From positions 145,108-209,107 of the forward strand of contig JACKDW010000017.1 of assembly GCA_020633295.1 (NCBI GenBank): DNA of 64,000 nt. The letters run 5' to 3'. Of the stretch, positions 46,119-57,954 are shown piece after piece (positions within the stretch are counted from its first letter, which is position 1; each line of letters begins with the position of its first letter). The position numbers and the translations under genes are program-made. Source of the DNA: Myxococcales bacterium. Lineage in GTDB: Bacteria > Myxococcota_A > Polyangia > Nannocystales > Nannocystaceae. The notes below the pieces were generated by a model. It ran no database searches. It was not told the origin of the DNA and saw only the letters and a program-made list of their open reading frames with translations.

Positions 46119-47078
46119 TCACGTGCGGCACTCGGCGCGCGGCCGCTTCTGCGGCTGCTGACACGCGAACGCGGGCATCGGCCGCCGCCGCGGCTCGCCC
46201 ACGCCGAAGTCGCGCATCGCCTGGCGCACGGAGATCGGGTGGCTGGTCCGCGCGCAGGGCTTCGGGCGATCGCGCCTCGGCGCGGGCGCGAGCGACACGT
46301 CGTCCGCAGCGCAGCGCGGCGCCGCGCCCAGGCACACGCCGACGATCGGCACCTCGCGGCGCGCGTAGCGGTAGTCGCCCGTGGCGCGCCGCGTCAGCGC
46401 GTCGAGCTCGACGGTCACCGTGACGAGATCCCCGCGCAGGACCCGACGCAGCGGCTCGGTCGCGAGGTCGCGGAGCTTCAGCCTGACCCCATCCTCGAGC
46501 CGCAGGTACGCGCCGTCGGCGAAGCCCTCCTGCCAGAAGCCCGCGATCCGCCCGGTGACCTGGGCCCAGGGCGCGACGACGGCGTCGAAGCCCGCGCCGG
46601 AGTCGACCGCGGGCGCCGCCGGGGTCGGGGGATTCGCGTCGGCGCGCGCGACGTCGTCGGGCGGCGGGCGCTGCAGCGGCTCGAGCCGCGTCGGCCGGAG
46701 CCGCCAGTCGCCGCACCTCCACACGTAGCCCTCGACCCGCGCGACCTGGCCGTGGAGCGCGACGTGCTCCCGCGTCAGCGCGTCGAGCTGCAGCGTCTCA
46801 CCGACCTCGGTGACGAACTCGGCCCGGCGCCCGAGCGGGTGAATCCACAGTCGTCCGCGCAGCGCGAGCTCGTGCACCCGGACGTCGTCTTCGTCCGGCA
46901 GCCACTTGCTCAGGGGGCGCGGCGCCGGGGTCGGAGCGGGCGCGGGCGCGGACATCGAAGCAGGCTCGCGCTCCGACTCGCGCTCCTCGTGCTCACCCTC
47001 GTGCTCGTGCTCGTGCCCGACGCAGGCGAACACGAGCGCGACGAGGCACGCGACGAGACCTGTCCTCCACCCCTTCAC
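46119..47078 (-). CDS. Lipoprotein with His/Glu-rich N-terminus
   Basis: A 319-residue lipoprotein: short basic start, hydrophobic core and lipobox (LVFAC, Cys19), then a His/Glu cluster (HEHEHEGEHEE) that could bind metal, a Pro/Ala linker, and two similar beta-rich segments (LWIHPLGRRAEFVTEVGETLQL and, later, YLRLEDGVRLKLRDLATEPL, read in part) with pairs of cysteines at the end. I do not recognise the family. I chose the GTG at 47078 because the signal peptide starts there. It diverges from a Ser/Thr-rich lipoprotein gene across an AT-rich promoter region. Confidence 0.65.
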   Translation of the reverse strand: MKGWRTGLVACLVALVFACVGHEHEHEGEHEERESEREPASMSAPAPAPTPAPRPLSKWLPDEDDVRVHELALRGRLWIHPLGRRAEFVTEVGETLQLDALTREHVALHGQVARVEGYVWRCGDWRLRPTRLEPLQRPPPDDVARADANPPTPAAPAVDSGAGFDAVVAPWAQVTGRIAGFWQEGFADGAYLRLEDGVRLKLRDLATEPLRRVLRGDLVTVTVELDALTRRATGDYRYARREVPIVGVCLGAAPRCAADDVSLAPAPRRDRPKPCARTSHPISVRQAMRDFGVGEPRRRPMPAFACQQPQKRPRAECRT

Positions 47079-47188
47079 GCGATCCAACCAGTTGTCCCAC
47101 GCCGGCTTGACGCCACGGTTCCCGAGGAAACACAACAACCAAAACAAACAACTTGAATCAATAAAACAAATTTTACTACTATGCCGTC
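47079..47188. promoter_or_regulatory. AT-rich divergent promoter region
   Basis: An unusually A/T-rich stretch (47120-47182) between two divergent lipoprotein genes. On the plus strand TTGAAT (47153-47158) and TACTAT (47177-47182) are 18 nt apart, a good sigma-70-like promoter, with the GTG 6 nt after the -10. The minus-strand promoter should lie in the same A-rich part. Confidence 0.6.
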
Positions 47189-48190
47189 GTGATATTTCGA
47201 TCTCCGAGCTTCGCGCAAGCAGCGCTTCTCGCCGCTCCCCTCGCGTTCTCGCTCGCCTGCGGCCCCGGCTCCTCCGACGCGCAGGGCAGCGACGGCAGCG
47301 CGAGCGCGACGACCGAGAGCTCCGGCCCGACCACCGCGGGTCCGAGCTCGTCGAGCGCGAGCACGAGCGACGCGATGACGGCCGGCGAGAGCGACGCGAC
47401 GAGCGTCACGAGCGACCCGAGCGACCCGAGCGACACGAGCTCGACGAGCGCGCCCACGACCGACCCCTGCCCGTTCATCTGCGACGTCGACATGGCGGTC
47501 CCGCCGGCGTGCGACCCGATCGTACAGGACTGTCCAGAAGGTCAGGAGTGTACGCCCTACGACTCGTCCGGCGGCAACTCCTGGGACGCGACGAAGTGCG
47601 TCGACATCACCGGCGACGCGCAGGTCGGCGAGCCGTGCACCGCCAACCCGCTGACCGAGGGCGGCGACGACTGCGACGGCGGCCTGATCTGCTGGTACCT
47701 CGACGAGGAGCTGCACGGGACCTGCATCGCGCACTGCACCGGCAGCGAGGAGAACCCCGCGTGCCCGGACAGCTGCGAGACCTGCGTGATCAACGGCGAC
47801 GGGACGCTCAACCTGTGCCTGCCCGGCTGCGATCCGCTGCTGGTCGACTGCCCCGTCGAGGGCGACCTCTGCGTGCAGGATCCGGGCTTCGACGGGCACT
47901 TCGCCTGCACCTTCCCCGCGCCGGAGCTCGCGCCCGTGGGCGCGCCCTGCGAGTACGTCAACGCGTGCGAGGCCGGCTCGCTGTGCCTCAACGCCGCGTT
48001 CTTCCCCCACCCCGACTGCGGCGACGCCGACTACTGCTGCGCGCCGATCTGCGACACGACCCAAGGAGCAGGTGACAACCCGAGCTGTCAGGGCGTCGCC
48101 GACGCCGTCCCGGGCGTCGAGTGCGTGGGCTACTCGGAGGGCGAGCCCGACGCGTGCGCGCCGGGGGCGGGCGCGTGCGTGGTGCCGTAG
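47189..48190 (+). CDS. Ser/Thr-rich, Cys-rich secreted lipoprotein
   Basis: A 333-residue lipoprotein: lipobox FSLAC, a ~75-residue Ser/Thr/Ala/Asp spacer with SDPSDPSDTSS words, then a domain with about 25 cysteines in pairs (CDPIVQDCPEGQECTPY, CPDSCETCVINGDGTLNLC) typical of myxobacterial surface lipoproteins. Disulfide-rich folds of this kind are thought to serve in surface binding; no enzyme motif is visible. The GTG start has a TACTAT box 6 nt upstream. It is followed in the same direction by the thioredoxin-fold gene, 108 nt away. Confidence 0.82.
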   Translation: MIFRSPSFAQAALLAAPLAFSLACGPGSSDAQGSDGSASATTESSGPTTAGPSSSSASTSDAMTAGESDATSVTSDPSDPSDTSSTSAPTTDPCPFICDVDMAVPPACDPIVQDCPEGQECTPYDSSGGNSWDATKCVDITGDAQVGEPCTANPLTEGGDDCDGGLICWYLDEELHGTCIAHCTGSEENPACPDSCETCVINGDGTLNLCLPGCDPLLVDCPVEGDLCVQDPGFDGHFACTFPAPELAPVGAPCEYVNACEAGSLCLNAAFFPHPDCGDADYCCAPICDTTQGAGDNPSCQGVADAVPGVECVGYSEGEPDACAPGAGACVVP

Positions 48191-48286
48191 CGCGCGTCGG
48201 TGAGCTCGGCGCGCGCTCGCGCGCGGCGCGAGACCGCGACGCGCGACCGCGACGCGCCCGCGCTTCGAGTTACGCCGGCGCCGCGG

Positions 48287-48292
48287 TACCGT
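48287..48292 (+). promoter_or_regulatory. -10 box TACCGT, 6 nt before GTG start
   Basis: TACCGT, 6 nt, then GTG at 48299. It argues for this start over longer in-frame versions whose extra residues are Arg-rich and unlike the family. Confidence 0.45.
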
Positions 48293-48298
48293 CGTGGG

Positions 48299-48862
48299 GT
48301 GCGCCTCGCGACCGGCATACCTGTCCCAAAGTTCTCGATCGCGGATCTCGACGGCGCGCCGGTGACGCCCGAGACCTTCGCCGGGCAGAAGCTGTGGCTG
48401 ATCCTCGCGCGCTTCGTCGCCTGCCCGTTCTGCTCGGTGCGGCTGCGCGACGTGATCAAGCGCCACGACACGCTGACCAGCTTCGGCGTGCAGGTGTTCG
48501 TGGTGTTCCCCTCGGCGGAGCACCGCGTGCGGCAGTTCGCGCGCAAGTACGCGCCGCCGTTTCGCGTCGCGGCCGACCCGCGGCAGACGATCTTTCAGCT
48601 GTTCGGCAGCGAGACGAGCTGGCTCGGGAACCTGCGCACGCTCGTGCGCGTCCCGAGGGTGATCTCGGCGGTGGCGACGACGCGCATGAACCCGCTGGAC
48701 TCCGACGACGTGCCGCACCGGATGCCGTCCGAGTTCCTCGTCACGCCGGCCGGGATGATCGACGAGGCGTTCTACGCCGAGATGATGGACGACGGCCTGG
48801 CGATCTCGCGGGTCGTGCAGTGGGCGCGGCGGCTCGACGCGGAGCGCGAGGAGCGAGCGTGA
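48299..48862 (+). CDS. Peroxiredoxin-like / AhpC-TSA thioredoxin-fold protein
   Basis: A 187-residue thioredoxin-fold protein resembling the peroxiredoxin-like AhpC/TSA family. The active-site region reads RFVACPFCSVRLRDV: a CPFC dithiol at the position of the peroxidatic site. The DLDGAPVTPETFAGQKLWLI start and the SEFLVTPAGMIDEAFY segment are typical of the fold. A CxxC site suggests reductase or peroxidase activity; no signal peptide, so cytoplasmic. It converges with the copper monooxygenase gene, leaving only 6 nt between stops. Confidence 0.85.
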   Translation: MRLATGIPVPKFSIADLDGAPVTPETFAGQKLWLILARFVACPFCSVRLRDVIKRHDTLTSFGVQVFVVFPSAEHRVRQFARKYAPPFRVAADPRQTIFQLFGSETSWLGNLRTLVRVPRVISAVATTRMNPLDSDDVPHRMPSEFLVTPAGMIDEAFYAEMMDDGLAISRVVQWARRLDAEREERA

Positions 48863-48868
48863 CGCGGC

Positions 48869-50200
48869 TCAGCTCGAGATGAGCACGGAGCCGATGCACA
48901 TCTCCTTGTCGTCGCCCCACCAGAGGTCCTGGGGCTCGCCGCCGTCGGGCTGGTTGCCCGCGCTGTTGTCGAAGATGCACTCGACGTACAGGCGATCGCC
49001 GTAGCGGAGCTCGACCGGCTCCTTGAGGAAGTACTCGCCCTGCCAGGCGAAGTCCCAGTCGTCGATGTGCAGCAGGCACTCGATCTCGCCGTCGCCCCGG
49101 ATCACGCCGAGCGTGGCCGAGCTGCCCCACTCGTGCATGTGCAGCGCGACGTCGTGGACCGTGACCGTCTTCCCGAGCTTGAGCCAGGCCGAGAGGTCGT
49201 AGGCGTAGCTGTAGGCGACGTCGGCCTCGCCGGCGGGGATCAGCATGCTCTCGCCCACGAGCCACGACGGGTTCACGACCGCGGCGCCCTCGACCGGCGT
49301 CGCCACCGAGTCGTCGAGCTTGAAGCGGATCGCGCTCTGATCGGGCGCCGGCCCGGCCGAGAGCTCGTAGTGGGCGCTCAGCAGCAGCTTGCTCCCGGGC
49401 TTGACCTCGCGGCCGAGCCCGCTCGGGTAGTCGTGGGCCGCAGCGCCCGGGACCCAGCCGCCGACGTAGGCGTCGGCGTCCTGCGGCGCGCCGCCGGGGC
49501 AGCTCCAGCCCGGCTCGCTGTCGGCGTCGTCGAGCAGCTCGTAGAACGCCGCGCGCGCCTCGGGGATCGCGTAGATGACGGCGTGGTGCAGCAGCTCGCG
49601 CTGCCCGGGGACCACGTCGATCCCGGTCACGTAGGTCGTATGGTCGATCGGCCAGTCGATCAGGAAGCAGCGGAGGTCGTCGCTCGGGCCCACGCTCGGC
49701 GACGGCGTGTACGGCGCGGGCATCTCGACCTCGAGATCGACGCGGCTGAGGCCCCCGGGGGGCGGAGGCGGCGGCGCGTCGGCGGGGTCGCCCTCGGGCG
49801 TCATCGCGTCGACCCACGCGCGCAGCATCTCCACGTCGTCGGGCGCCACGCGCCGCTCGTGACGCAGCTCGAGGCAGCAGCTCGAGGGCGGCCACGGCGG
49901 CATGTGACCGGCCTCGATCGCGCCGAGCGCGACGGCGCCCCACATCGCCGCCTCGTCGTAGCCGTCGAGGCTGAACGGCGCGATGCCGCCGTCCTGATGA
50001 CACGAGACGCAGTCGCGCTCGAGGATCGGCCGGACGTCGCGGTGGTAGGTCGGCGCGAACGCGGGCGCCTCGCCGGGGGTCTCTTCCTCCTCGCAGTCCC
50101 CGAAGATCGGGAGCTGCACCGGCGCCGGGAAGCAGCCGGCCAGCGCGAGCAGGATGAGCGCCGCGGCGCGATGCCCAGGTCCCGTCGGTCGTCGAGTCAC
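48869..50200 (-). CDS. Copper type II monooxygenase-like lipoprotein with haem c site
   Basis: A 443-residue lipoprotein (lipobox ALAGC, Cys23). An N-terminal cytochrome-c-like segment carries a haem-binding CVSCH (64-68) with MPPWPP as a possible methionine-ligand region, a layout found before PHM/DBH-like copper domains of many bacteria. The C-terminal ~290 residues resemble ascorbate-dependent copper monooxygenases: LLHHAVIY (His205/206), SAHYEL (His277), HMHEWG (His354/356) and KEMCIG (Met434) supply the expected copper ligands. It probably oxidises a substrate in the envelope, fed with electrons through the haem. Substrate unknown. The GTG start has a TACACT box 6 nt upstream. Confidence 0.85.
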   Translation of the reverse strand: MTRRPTGPGHRAAALILLALAGCFPAPVQLPIFGDCEEEETPGEAPAFAPTYHRDVRPILERDCVSCHQDGGIAPFSLDGYDEAAMWGAVALGAIEAGHMPPWPPSSCCLELRHERRVAPDDVEMLRAWVDAMTPEGDPADAPPPPPPGGLSRVDLEVEMPAPYTPSPSVGPSDDLRCFLIDWPIDHTTYVTGIDVVPGQRELLHHAVIYAIPEARAAFYELLDDADSEPGWSCPGGAPQDADAYVGGWVPGAAAHDYPSGLGREVKPGSKLLLSAHYELSAGPAPDQSAIRFKLDDSVATPVEGAAVVNPSWLVGESMLIPAGEADVAYSYAYDLSAWLKLGKTVTVHDVALHMHEWGSSATLGVIRGDGEIECLLHIDDWDFAWQGEYFLKEPVELRYGDRLYVECIFDNSAGNQPDGGEPQDLWWGDDKEMCIGSVLISS

Positions 50201-50206
50201 GGCGCC

Positions 50207-50212
50207 AGTGTA
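50207..50212 (-). promoter_or_regulatory. -10 box TACACT, 6 nt before GTG start
   Basis: Minus-strand TACACT with a 6-nt gap to the GTG of the copper monooxygenase gene; same box and spacing as at the serpin gene. Confidence 0.55.
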
Positions 50213-50308
50213 CGTCGCGCCCGCGCGCCCGCGCCAGCGCCAGCGCCCCCGAACGCGACGCGGCCGCGAGCGCCGGGGCGTTCGCGGCCGCTGGTCCGGG
50301 TGCGGCGG

Positions 50309-51322
50309 CTAGTTCGGATCCGCGTGGATCGTGTACGGCCCGGTCGTCTGGCCGACGTTGCGCACCACCGCGAACGCGACGCCGCCGCCGTGGTTGAGGT
50401 TCGCGCCCTCGATCCCGCCATCGCCCTCGTTGTTGAGGATGCCGATCGCCTCGCCGATGCCGTTGTAGATCTCGACCTGGATGTCGTCGTCGAGGTCCGG
50501 CTGGGCCCAGATAGCGAAGTTGCCCGCGGGCAGGTTGAGGTGGAACAGGTCGGCGTCGGTGAGGTTGCCGAGCGAGCGCTGCAGGCTGTCGCCCGCCGAG
50601 AGGATGCCGTCGTCGGGGTCGTTGCCGAACTCGAGATCGCCGACGCAGGCGAACTGGTCGTTCTCGATCGGCACGCACAGGCCGGCGAGGTCGAGCGCGC
50701 CGCAGTGGTTGGCGATCGCCTGCTCGCAGTAGTCGCTGCAGTGCTCGTAGGGCTCGCCGATGCACAGGCCCGAGGCGCACTCGTTGCCGAGCGTGCACGG
50801 CTCGCCGTAGCCGAGCGTGCCGTTGCAGGTGAAGCCGTCGCCCTCGAAGCCCTCGTCGCAGCTGCACTCGTAGCTGCCGTCGGTGTTCGAGCAGCTCGCG
50901 TTGGCGTCACACGCGTCGGTGTTGGTGTTGCACTCGTTGATGTCGGCGCAGCTCAGGCCGTCGCCGTCGTAGCCCTCGTCGCAGACGCACGCGTCGTTAA
51001 CGCAGGAGGCGTTGGCGTCGCACGCGTCGCAGGCCCCCTCCGTCGGGTCCGTCGTCGGGTCCTCGGTCGGGTCCGTCGTCGGGTCCTCGGTCGGGTCCGT
51101 CGTCGGGTCCTCGGTCGGGTCTCCGGTCGTCGTGCCGTCGCCGCTCGTCGCGGCCGGGTCGGTGGTCTCCCCGTCGCTCGACTCGCCCTCCGTGCTCTCG
51201 CCCGCCGACTCCGCGCTCGTGTCGCCGTCCGTGCCGGACGACGAGCTCGGACCCTCGCTGTCGCCGCACGCGATGGCCAGCACGGACGCGAGCGGGAGCG
51301 TAATGAACAGTGTGTGCTTCAT
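50309..51322 (-). CDS. EGF-domain lipoprotein with PPC-like C-terminus
   Basis: A 337-residue surface lipoprotein: lipobox LAIAC, a Ser/Glu/Thr spacer with four DPTTDPTE-type units, two EGF-like domains (the second a calcium-binding type beginning DINECNTNTDACDANASC), a further Cys-rich segment, and a C-terminal beta domain (ADLFHLNLPAGNFAIWAQPDLDD region) like the pre-peptidase C-terminal (PPC) fold. It likely acts in adhesion or substrate binding. The ATG at 51322 has a GGAGA ribosome site. The spacer units come from a 24-bp DNA repeat at 51041-51122. Confidence 0.87.
   Translation of the reverse strand: MKHTLFITLPLASVLAIACGDSEGPSSSSGTDGDTSAESAGESTEGESSDGETTDPAATSGDGTTTGDPTEDPTTDPTEDPTTDPTEDPTTDPTEGACDACDANASCVNDACVCDEGYDGDGLSCADINECNTNTDACDANASCSNTDGSYECSCDEGFEGDGFTCNGTLGYGEPCTLGNECASGLCIGEPYEHCSDYCEQAIANHCGALDLAGLCVPIENDQFACVGDLEFGNDPDDGILSAGDSLQRSLGNLTDADLFHLNLPAGNFAIWAQPDLDDDIQVEIYNGIGEAIGILNNEGDGGIEGANLNHGGGVAFAVVRNVGQTTGPYTIHADPN
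51041..51122. repeat. 24-bp tandem repeat in the EGF lipoprotein spacer
   Basis: Three to four copies of GGGTCCGTCGTCGGGTCCTC-like units, 24 bp each, coding for PTEDPTTD. Copy number could change without breaking the frame. Confidence 0.85.
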
Positions 51323-51827
51323 GCTTGTCTCTCCGTATTCCGGCGCGCGACGAGGCGCGCGGGGGCGGCTGAGTAACACAAAACGCCGACGTCGAAGCGC
51401 GCTCGATCGTGTGTTTTCGCCGCTCCTGCGTCGAATACGGCGCGCGGGAGAAACATGTGTATGCATCACCACCCCCGCTGCAGCGAGAGTCCCCGCGCGG
51501 ATTTCTTTACATGGTCCTTAAGACATCTTTAAAACGCGGCCGCCCGTCGCCTGCCGCCCGCCGCCTGGTCGCCGCGCTCGCGCGCCCGCGCGAGCCTCCT
51601 CGCGGTCATAACCTGCACTACGATGCATATTAGCGGTGAGGTGACCCCGTGGACCCCAAGCGCCCCGACATCATCCGCCGCGCCGCTGGCGTCGCCGCGC
51701 GGCGCCCTTCGGGCTGACCGTGAGCGCGTCGAGCCCGGCTGCGGACGAGCCCCGATAACGCGACGCGCCGCCCGTGCGGGCGGCGCGTCTCGACGTGTCC
51801 TTATGAACAGCCTACGTGGCGCGGCGC
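51323..51827. other. Intergenic region with AT-rich islets
   Basis: About 0.5 kb with no credible gene. AT-rich islets with dyad character lie at 51505-51534 and 51797-51815, downstream of the GST gene on the minus strand. Confidence 0.5.
51511..51525. repeat. Imperfect dyad ATGGTC-CTTAA-GACAT
   Basis: A short dyad with one bulged G, embedded in TTTAC...CTTTAAAA. Member of the dispersed GACAT/ATGTC family. Confidence 0.4.
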
Positions 51828-52454
51828 TCAGCCGCGCGGCGGCATCGTCGCCTGGACGGCCGGGCGCTCGAGCCAGCGCCCCTTCCACCGCTCGAGGTTG
51901 CCGAAGCCCGCGAACATCTCGGGCCCCTCGGGCACGAAGCCGCAGTAGAACAGCACCGGCCCGAGCGTGATGTCGGCGAGCGAGAACGTGTCGCCGCCGA
52001 ACCACGTCTGGCCGTCGAGGCCGTCGTTGAGCACCTTCAGCGCCTGGCGGGCCTTGGGCACGGCCGCCTTGATCGCGCCCTCGTCGATCGGCGCGCCCTG
52101 GGGCCCGAACACGAGGCGCGGGAGCACGACGCCGAAGATCGCCGAGGGGTACAGGTAGCTGTCGTTGATGCCCATCCACTGGTGCATGCGGGCGCGCCCG
52201 AGGGGCGTGGCGGGCTGCAGCGCGGGGCCGTCGAAGGCCTCGTCGACGTAGCGGATGATCGCGACGGTCTCGAAGATCGTGTGCTCGCCGTGGACGAGCG
52301 CGGGGACCTTGCCGAAGGGGTGCCGCGCGCTCTGCTGCTCGCTGCGCGGCGGCGAGATCACGAGCTCGTGCTCGACGCCCTTCTCCGTGAGCGCCAGGCG
52401 AGCGGACCAGGTGTACGAACTCTGCGGGACTCCAAAGACCTTGACCTCAGACAT
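51828..52454 (-). CDS. Glutathione S-transferase family protein (second)
   Basis: A 208-residue GST: thioredoxin-like N-terminal domain with the SSYTWSARLALTEKG segment and cis-Pro region GKVPALVHGEHTIFET, then an all-helical C-terminal domain with WFGGDTFSLADITLG. It resembles bacterial GSTs that use a Ser or Tyr near the N-terminus; substrate unknown. The ATG at 52454 starts directly at the first strand. No ribosome site or -10 box is evident. It is only distantly related to the GST at 8.7 kb and sits between an EGF lipoprotein and a glycosyltransferase gene. Confidence 0.9.
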   Translation of the reverse strand: MSEVKVFGVPQSSYTWSARLALTEKGVEHELVISPPRSEQQSARHPFGKVPALVHGEHTIFETVAIIRYVDEAFDGPALQPATPLGRARMHQWMGINDSYLYPSAIFGVVLPRLVFGPQGAPIDEGAIKAAVPKARQALKVLNDGLDGQTWFGGDTFSLADITLGPVLFYCGFVPEGPEMFAGFGNLERWKGRWLERPAVQATMPPRG

Positions 52455-52544
52455 GGCCCCTGGTCGCACCCCGGGCGCGGGCGCGTCAAGGTCAGCGGCC
52501 GCGGACCAGCCGCGGACCCGGGGCGCGGACGCCCGCGCGCCCGC

Positions 52545-55526
<2,982 letters not shown>

Positions 55527-55740
55527 GCACGGGGGCTCCCAAAATTGGCGCGCGAATGTAGCACGCGCGTCTCGAGGGCAGCAAGCGCGCCCCCGAACGC
55601 CACGAGTGGTCGCGCGGCCGGTGCGGGGTTCCGCGTAGGTGCGCGCGCGGGCGCGTCGCTCGTCGACGCGCCCGCCGATGAGCCCTGGCTCACGCGCGCG
55701 GCGACGCGTCGCGTCGGTAGCGGGGCACCCGGCGTTCTGC

Positions 55741-55746
55741 CATAGT
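55741..55746 (+). promoter_or_regulatory. -10 box CATAGT, 7 nt before ATG start
   Basis: CATAGT, 7 nt, then the ATG of the first gene in the sugar operon; leaderless-type start for a whole operon. Confidence 0.5.
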
Positions 55747-55753
55747 CGCGCCC

Positions 55754-56809
55754 ATGCATCGCAGCATCTCGCCGCCCGCGCGCGTCCTCGTGACCGGCGG
55801 AGCTGGCTACCTAGGTTGTGTCTTGGTCCCGAAGCTCCTGGAGCGCGGCTACGAGGTTATGGTCCTCGACCTGCTGTGGTTCGGCCGGGAGCCGCTGTCG
55901 GAGTTCATCGACCACCCGCGGCTCGATCTCCGCGAGGGCGACATCCGCGATCAGGCGCTCGTCGACCAGCTGCTGGCGAGCTTCAAGCCCGACGCGGTGA
56001 TCCACCTGGCCGCGATCTCGAACGACCCCAGCTCGGAGATCGACCACGAGCTGACGCGCAGCGTGAACCGCGTCGCGCTCGAGGGGGTCATGCGCGCGGC
56101 CAAGGCCCACGGCGTCGCGCGCTTCCTCTACGCCTCGTCGGCGAGCGTCTACGGCATCAAGGAGACCGAGGACGTCACGGAGGACCTGTCCCTCGAGCCT
56201 ATTACGCTCTACGCTCGCTACAAGGCCGAGGGCGAGGACGTGCTCAACTCGCTCATCGACGAGGGCTTCTGCGGCGTCTCGGTGCGGGCCGCGACGGTCT
56301 GCGGCGTGTCCCCGCGCCTGCGGCTCGACCTCACGATCAACATCCTCACGGAGCACGCGGTCAACCGCGGCGAGATCCGGGTGTTCGGCGGCGCGCAGAT
56401 GCGCCCCAACATCCACATCGAGGACCTGACCGACCTCTACTGCGAGCTGCTGACCGCCGACGGCGACGCGATCAACGGGCGCGCGTTCAACGTCTCGAAC
56501 CGCAACGCGAGCGTCGGCGCGCTCGCCGAGATGATCCGCGAGGTCGTCGACCCCTCGGTCGCCATCCGCGTCGTGCCGACCGACGACCTGCGCTCGTACC
56601 ACCTCTCGGCCGAGAAGATCGCGCGCGAGCTCGGCTACCGCCCGAGGCGCCCGCTCGAGGACGCCGTGCGCGAGCTGACCGCGGCGCTCAAGGACGACCG
56701 CTTCGGCGACATCTCGCGCACCGTCTACCGCAACGTCGCGCACATGAACGCGCACCCCGAGCTGTGGCGCGGGAGCGCGGCGACGCAGGCCCCTGAAGGC
56801 GACGCGTGA
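55754..56809 (+). CDS. NAD-dependent epimerase/dehydratase
   Basis: A 351-residue extended short-chain dehydrogenase. The Rossmann motif TGGAGYLG begins at residue 14; SSASVYG and the catalytic YARYK (Tyr and Lys, YxxxK) follow. It most likely converts one nucleotide-bound sugar to another (epimerase or dehydratase); the exact sugar cannot be told. First gene of a four-gene operon; its stop overlaps the start of the aminotransferase gene by 4 nt. The ATG has a CATAGT box 7 nt upstream. Confidence 0.92.
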   Translation: MHRSISPPARVLVTGGAGYLGCVLVPKLLERGYEVMVLDLLWFGREPLSEFIDHPRLDLREGDIRDQALVDQLLASFKPDAVIHLAAISNDPSSEIDHELTRSVNRVALEGVMRAAKAHGVARFLYASSASVYGIKETEDVTEDLSLEPITLYARYKAEGEDVLNSLIDEGFCGVSVRAATVCGVSPRLRLDLTINILTEHAVNRGEIRVFGGAQMRPNIHIEDLTDLYCELLTADGDAINGRAFNVSNRNASVGALAEMIREVVDPSVAIRVVPTDDLRSYHLSAEKIARELGYRPRRPLEDAVRELTAALKDDRFGDISRTVYRNVAHMNAHPELWRGSAATQAPEGDA

Positions 56810-57954
56810 GCGCGATGACGACGCCCCCGATTAAAGCGCCCTACGTCAACCTCGCGGCCCACAACGCGGCGTTCAAGCAGCGCATGCTCGAGGCCGTCGG
56901 CCGCGTCATCGACCACGGCTGGTTCATCCTCGGCCCCGAGGTCGCCGAGCTCGAGCGACGGATCGCCGCGCAGCTCGACGTGCCCCACGTCGTCGGCGTC
57001 AACACGGGCACCGACGCGCTCGTGCTCGCGCTGCGGCTGCGCGACATCGGGCCCGGCGACGAGGTCATCACGACCTCGCACTCGTTCGTCGCCACCGCCT
57101 CCGCGATCCGCCTGGTCGGCGCGACGCCGGTGTTCGTCGACGTCGACGAGCGCACCATGCTGATCGACCCCGCGGCGATCGAGGCCGCGATCACGCCGCG
57201 CACGCGCGCGGTCATGCCGGTGCACCTCAACGGTCACCCCTGCGAGATCGACGCGATCGCCGAGCTGTGTCGCCAGCGTCAGCTGACGCTGATCGAGGAC
57301 TGCGCGCAGGCCTACGGCGCGCGCTTCCGCGGGCGTCAGGTCGGCGCCCACGACATCGGCTGCTTCTCGCTGCACCCGCTCAAGATCTTCTCGGCCTGCG
57401 GCGACGCCGGCTTCATCGTCGTCAACAGCGAGGCCGAGCGCGACCAGCTCAAGCTGCTGCGCAACCTCGGGCTGCGCGACCGCGACAACTGCGTCGTCGC
57501 CAGCCCCAACCCGCGCATGCACACGATCCAGGCGGCGATGCTGCTGGTCAAGCTCGACGCGGTCGACGAGTTCATCGCCGCGCGCCAGGCCAACGCGGCC
57601 GCGTACCGCGAGGCGCTCGCGGGGCTCGTGACGCTGCCGCCCGAGGAGGAGGACCACCGCGTGATCTACAGCGCGTTCGTGATCCGCCCGCCCGCGGGGA
57701 TCGAGCGCGACCGCCTGGTCGCGGCGCTGCTCGAGCGGGGCGTCGACGCGAAGGTCCACTACCCCCTGGCGATCCACCAGCAGCCCGCCTTCGTCGGCAG
57801 CGCGCGCCACCCCCTGCCCGTCACGGAGCGCGTGGTCTCGCAGATCATCAGCCTGCCGGTGGTCGGCGAGCTGCTCCCGGAGCAGCGCCAGGCCGTGATC
57901 GACGGGGTGCGCGACGCGGTCGCGGCGCTGCGAGCGGAGGCGGCGGCGCGATGA
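56806..57954 (+). CDS. DegT/DnrJ/EryC1-family sugar aminotransferase
   Basis: A 382-residue PLP enzyme of the sugar-aminotransferase family that turns a keto sugar nucleotide into an amino sugar. Visible are GTDALVLALR (PLP phosphate region), IEDCAQAYGA with the pyridine-binding Asp, and the Schiff-base Lys in HPLKIFSACGD. It starts at GTG 56806 (GTGA overlap with the epimerase) or ATG 56815, and its stop overlaps the next gene by 4 nt (ATGA). Position after an epimerase/dehydratase suggests the two act in sequence on the same sugar. Confidence 0.94.
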   Translation: MSAMTTPPIKAPYVNLAAHNAAFKQRMLEAVGRVIDHGWFILGPEVAELERRIAAQLDVPHVVGVNTGTDALVLALRLRDIGPGDEVITTSHSFVATASAIRLVGATPVFVDVDERTMLIDPAAIEAAITPRTRAVMPVHLNGHPCEIDAIAELCRQRQLTLIEDCAQAYGARFRGRQVGAHDIGCFSLHPLKIFSACGDAGFIVVNSEAERDQLKLLRNLGLRDRDNCVVASPNPRMHTIQAAMLLVKLDAVDEFIAARQANAAAYREALAGLVTLPPEEEDHRVIYSAFVIRPPAGIERDRLVAALLERGVDAKVHYPLAIHQQPAFVGSARHPLPVTERVVSQIISLPVVGELLPEQRQAVIDGVRDAVAALRAEAAAR

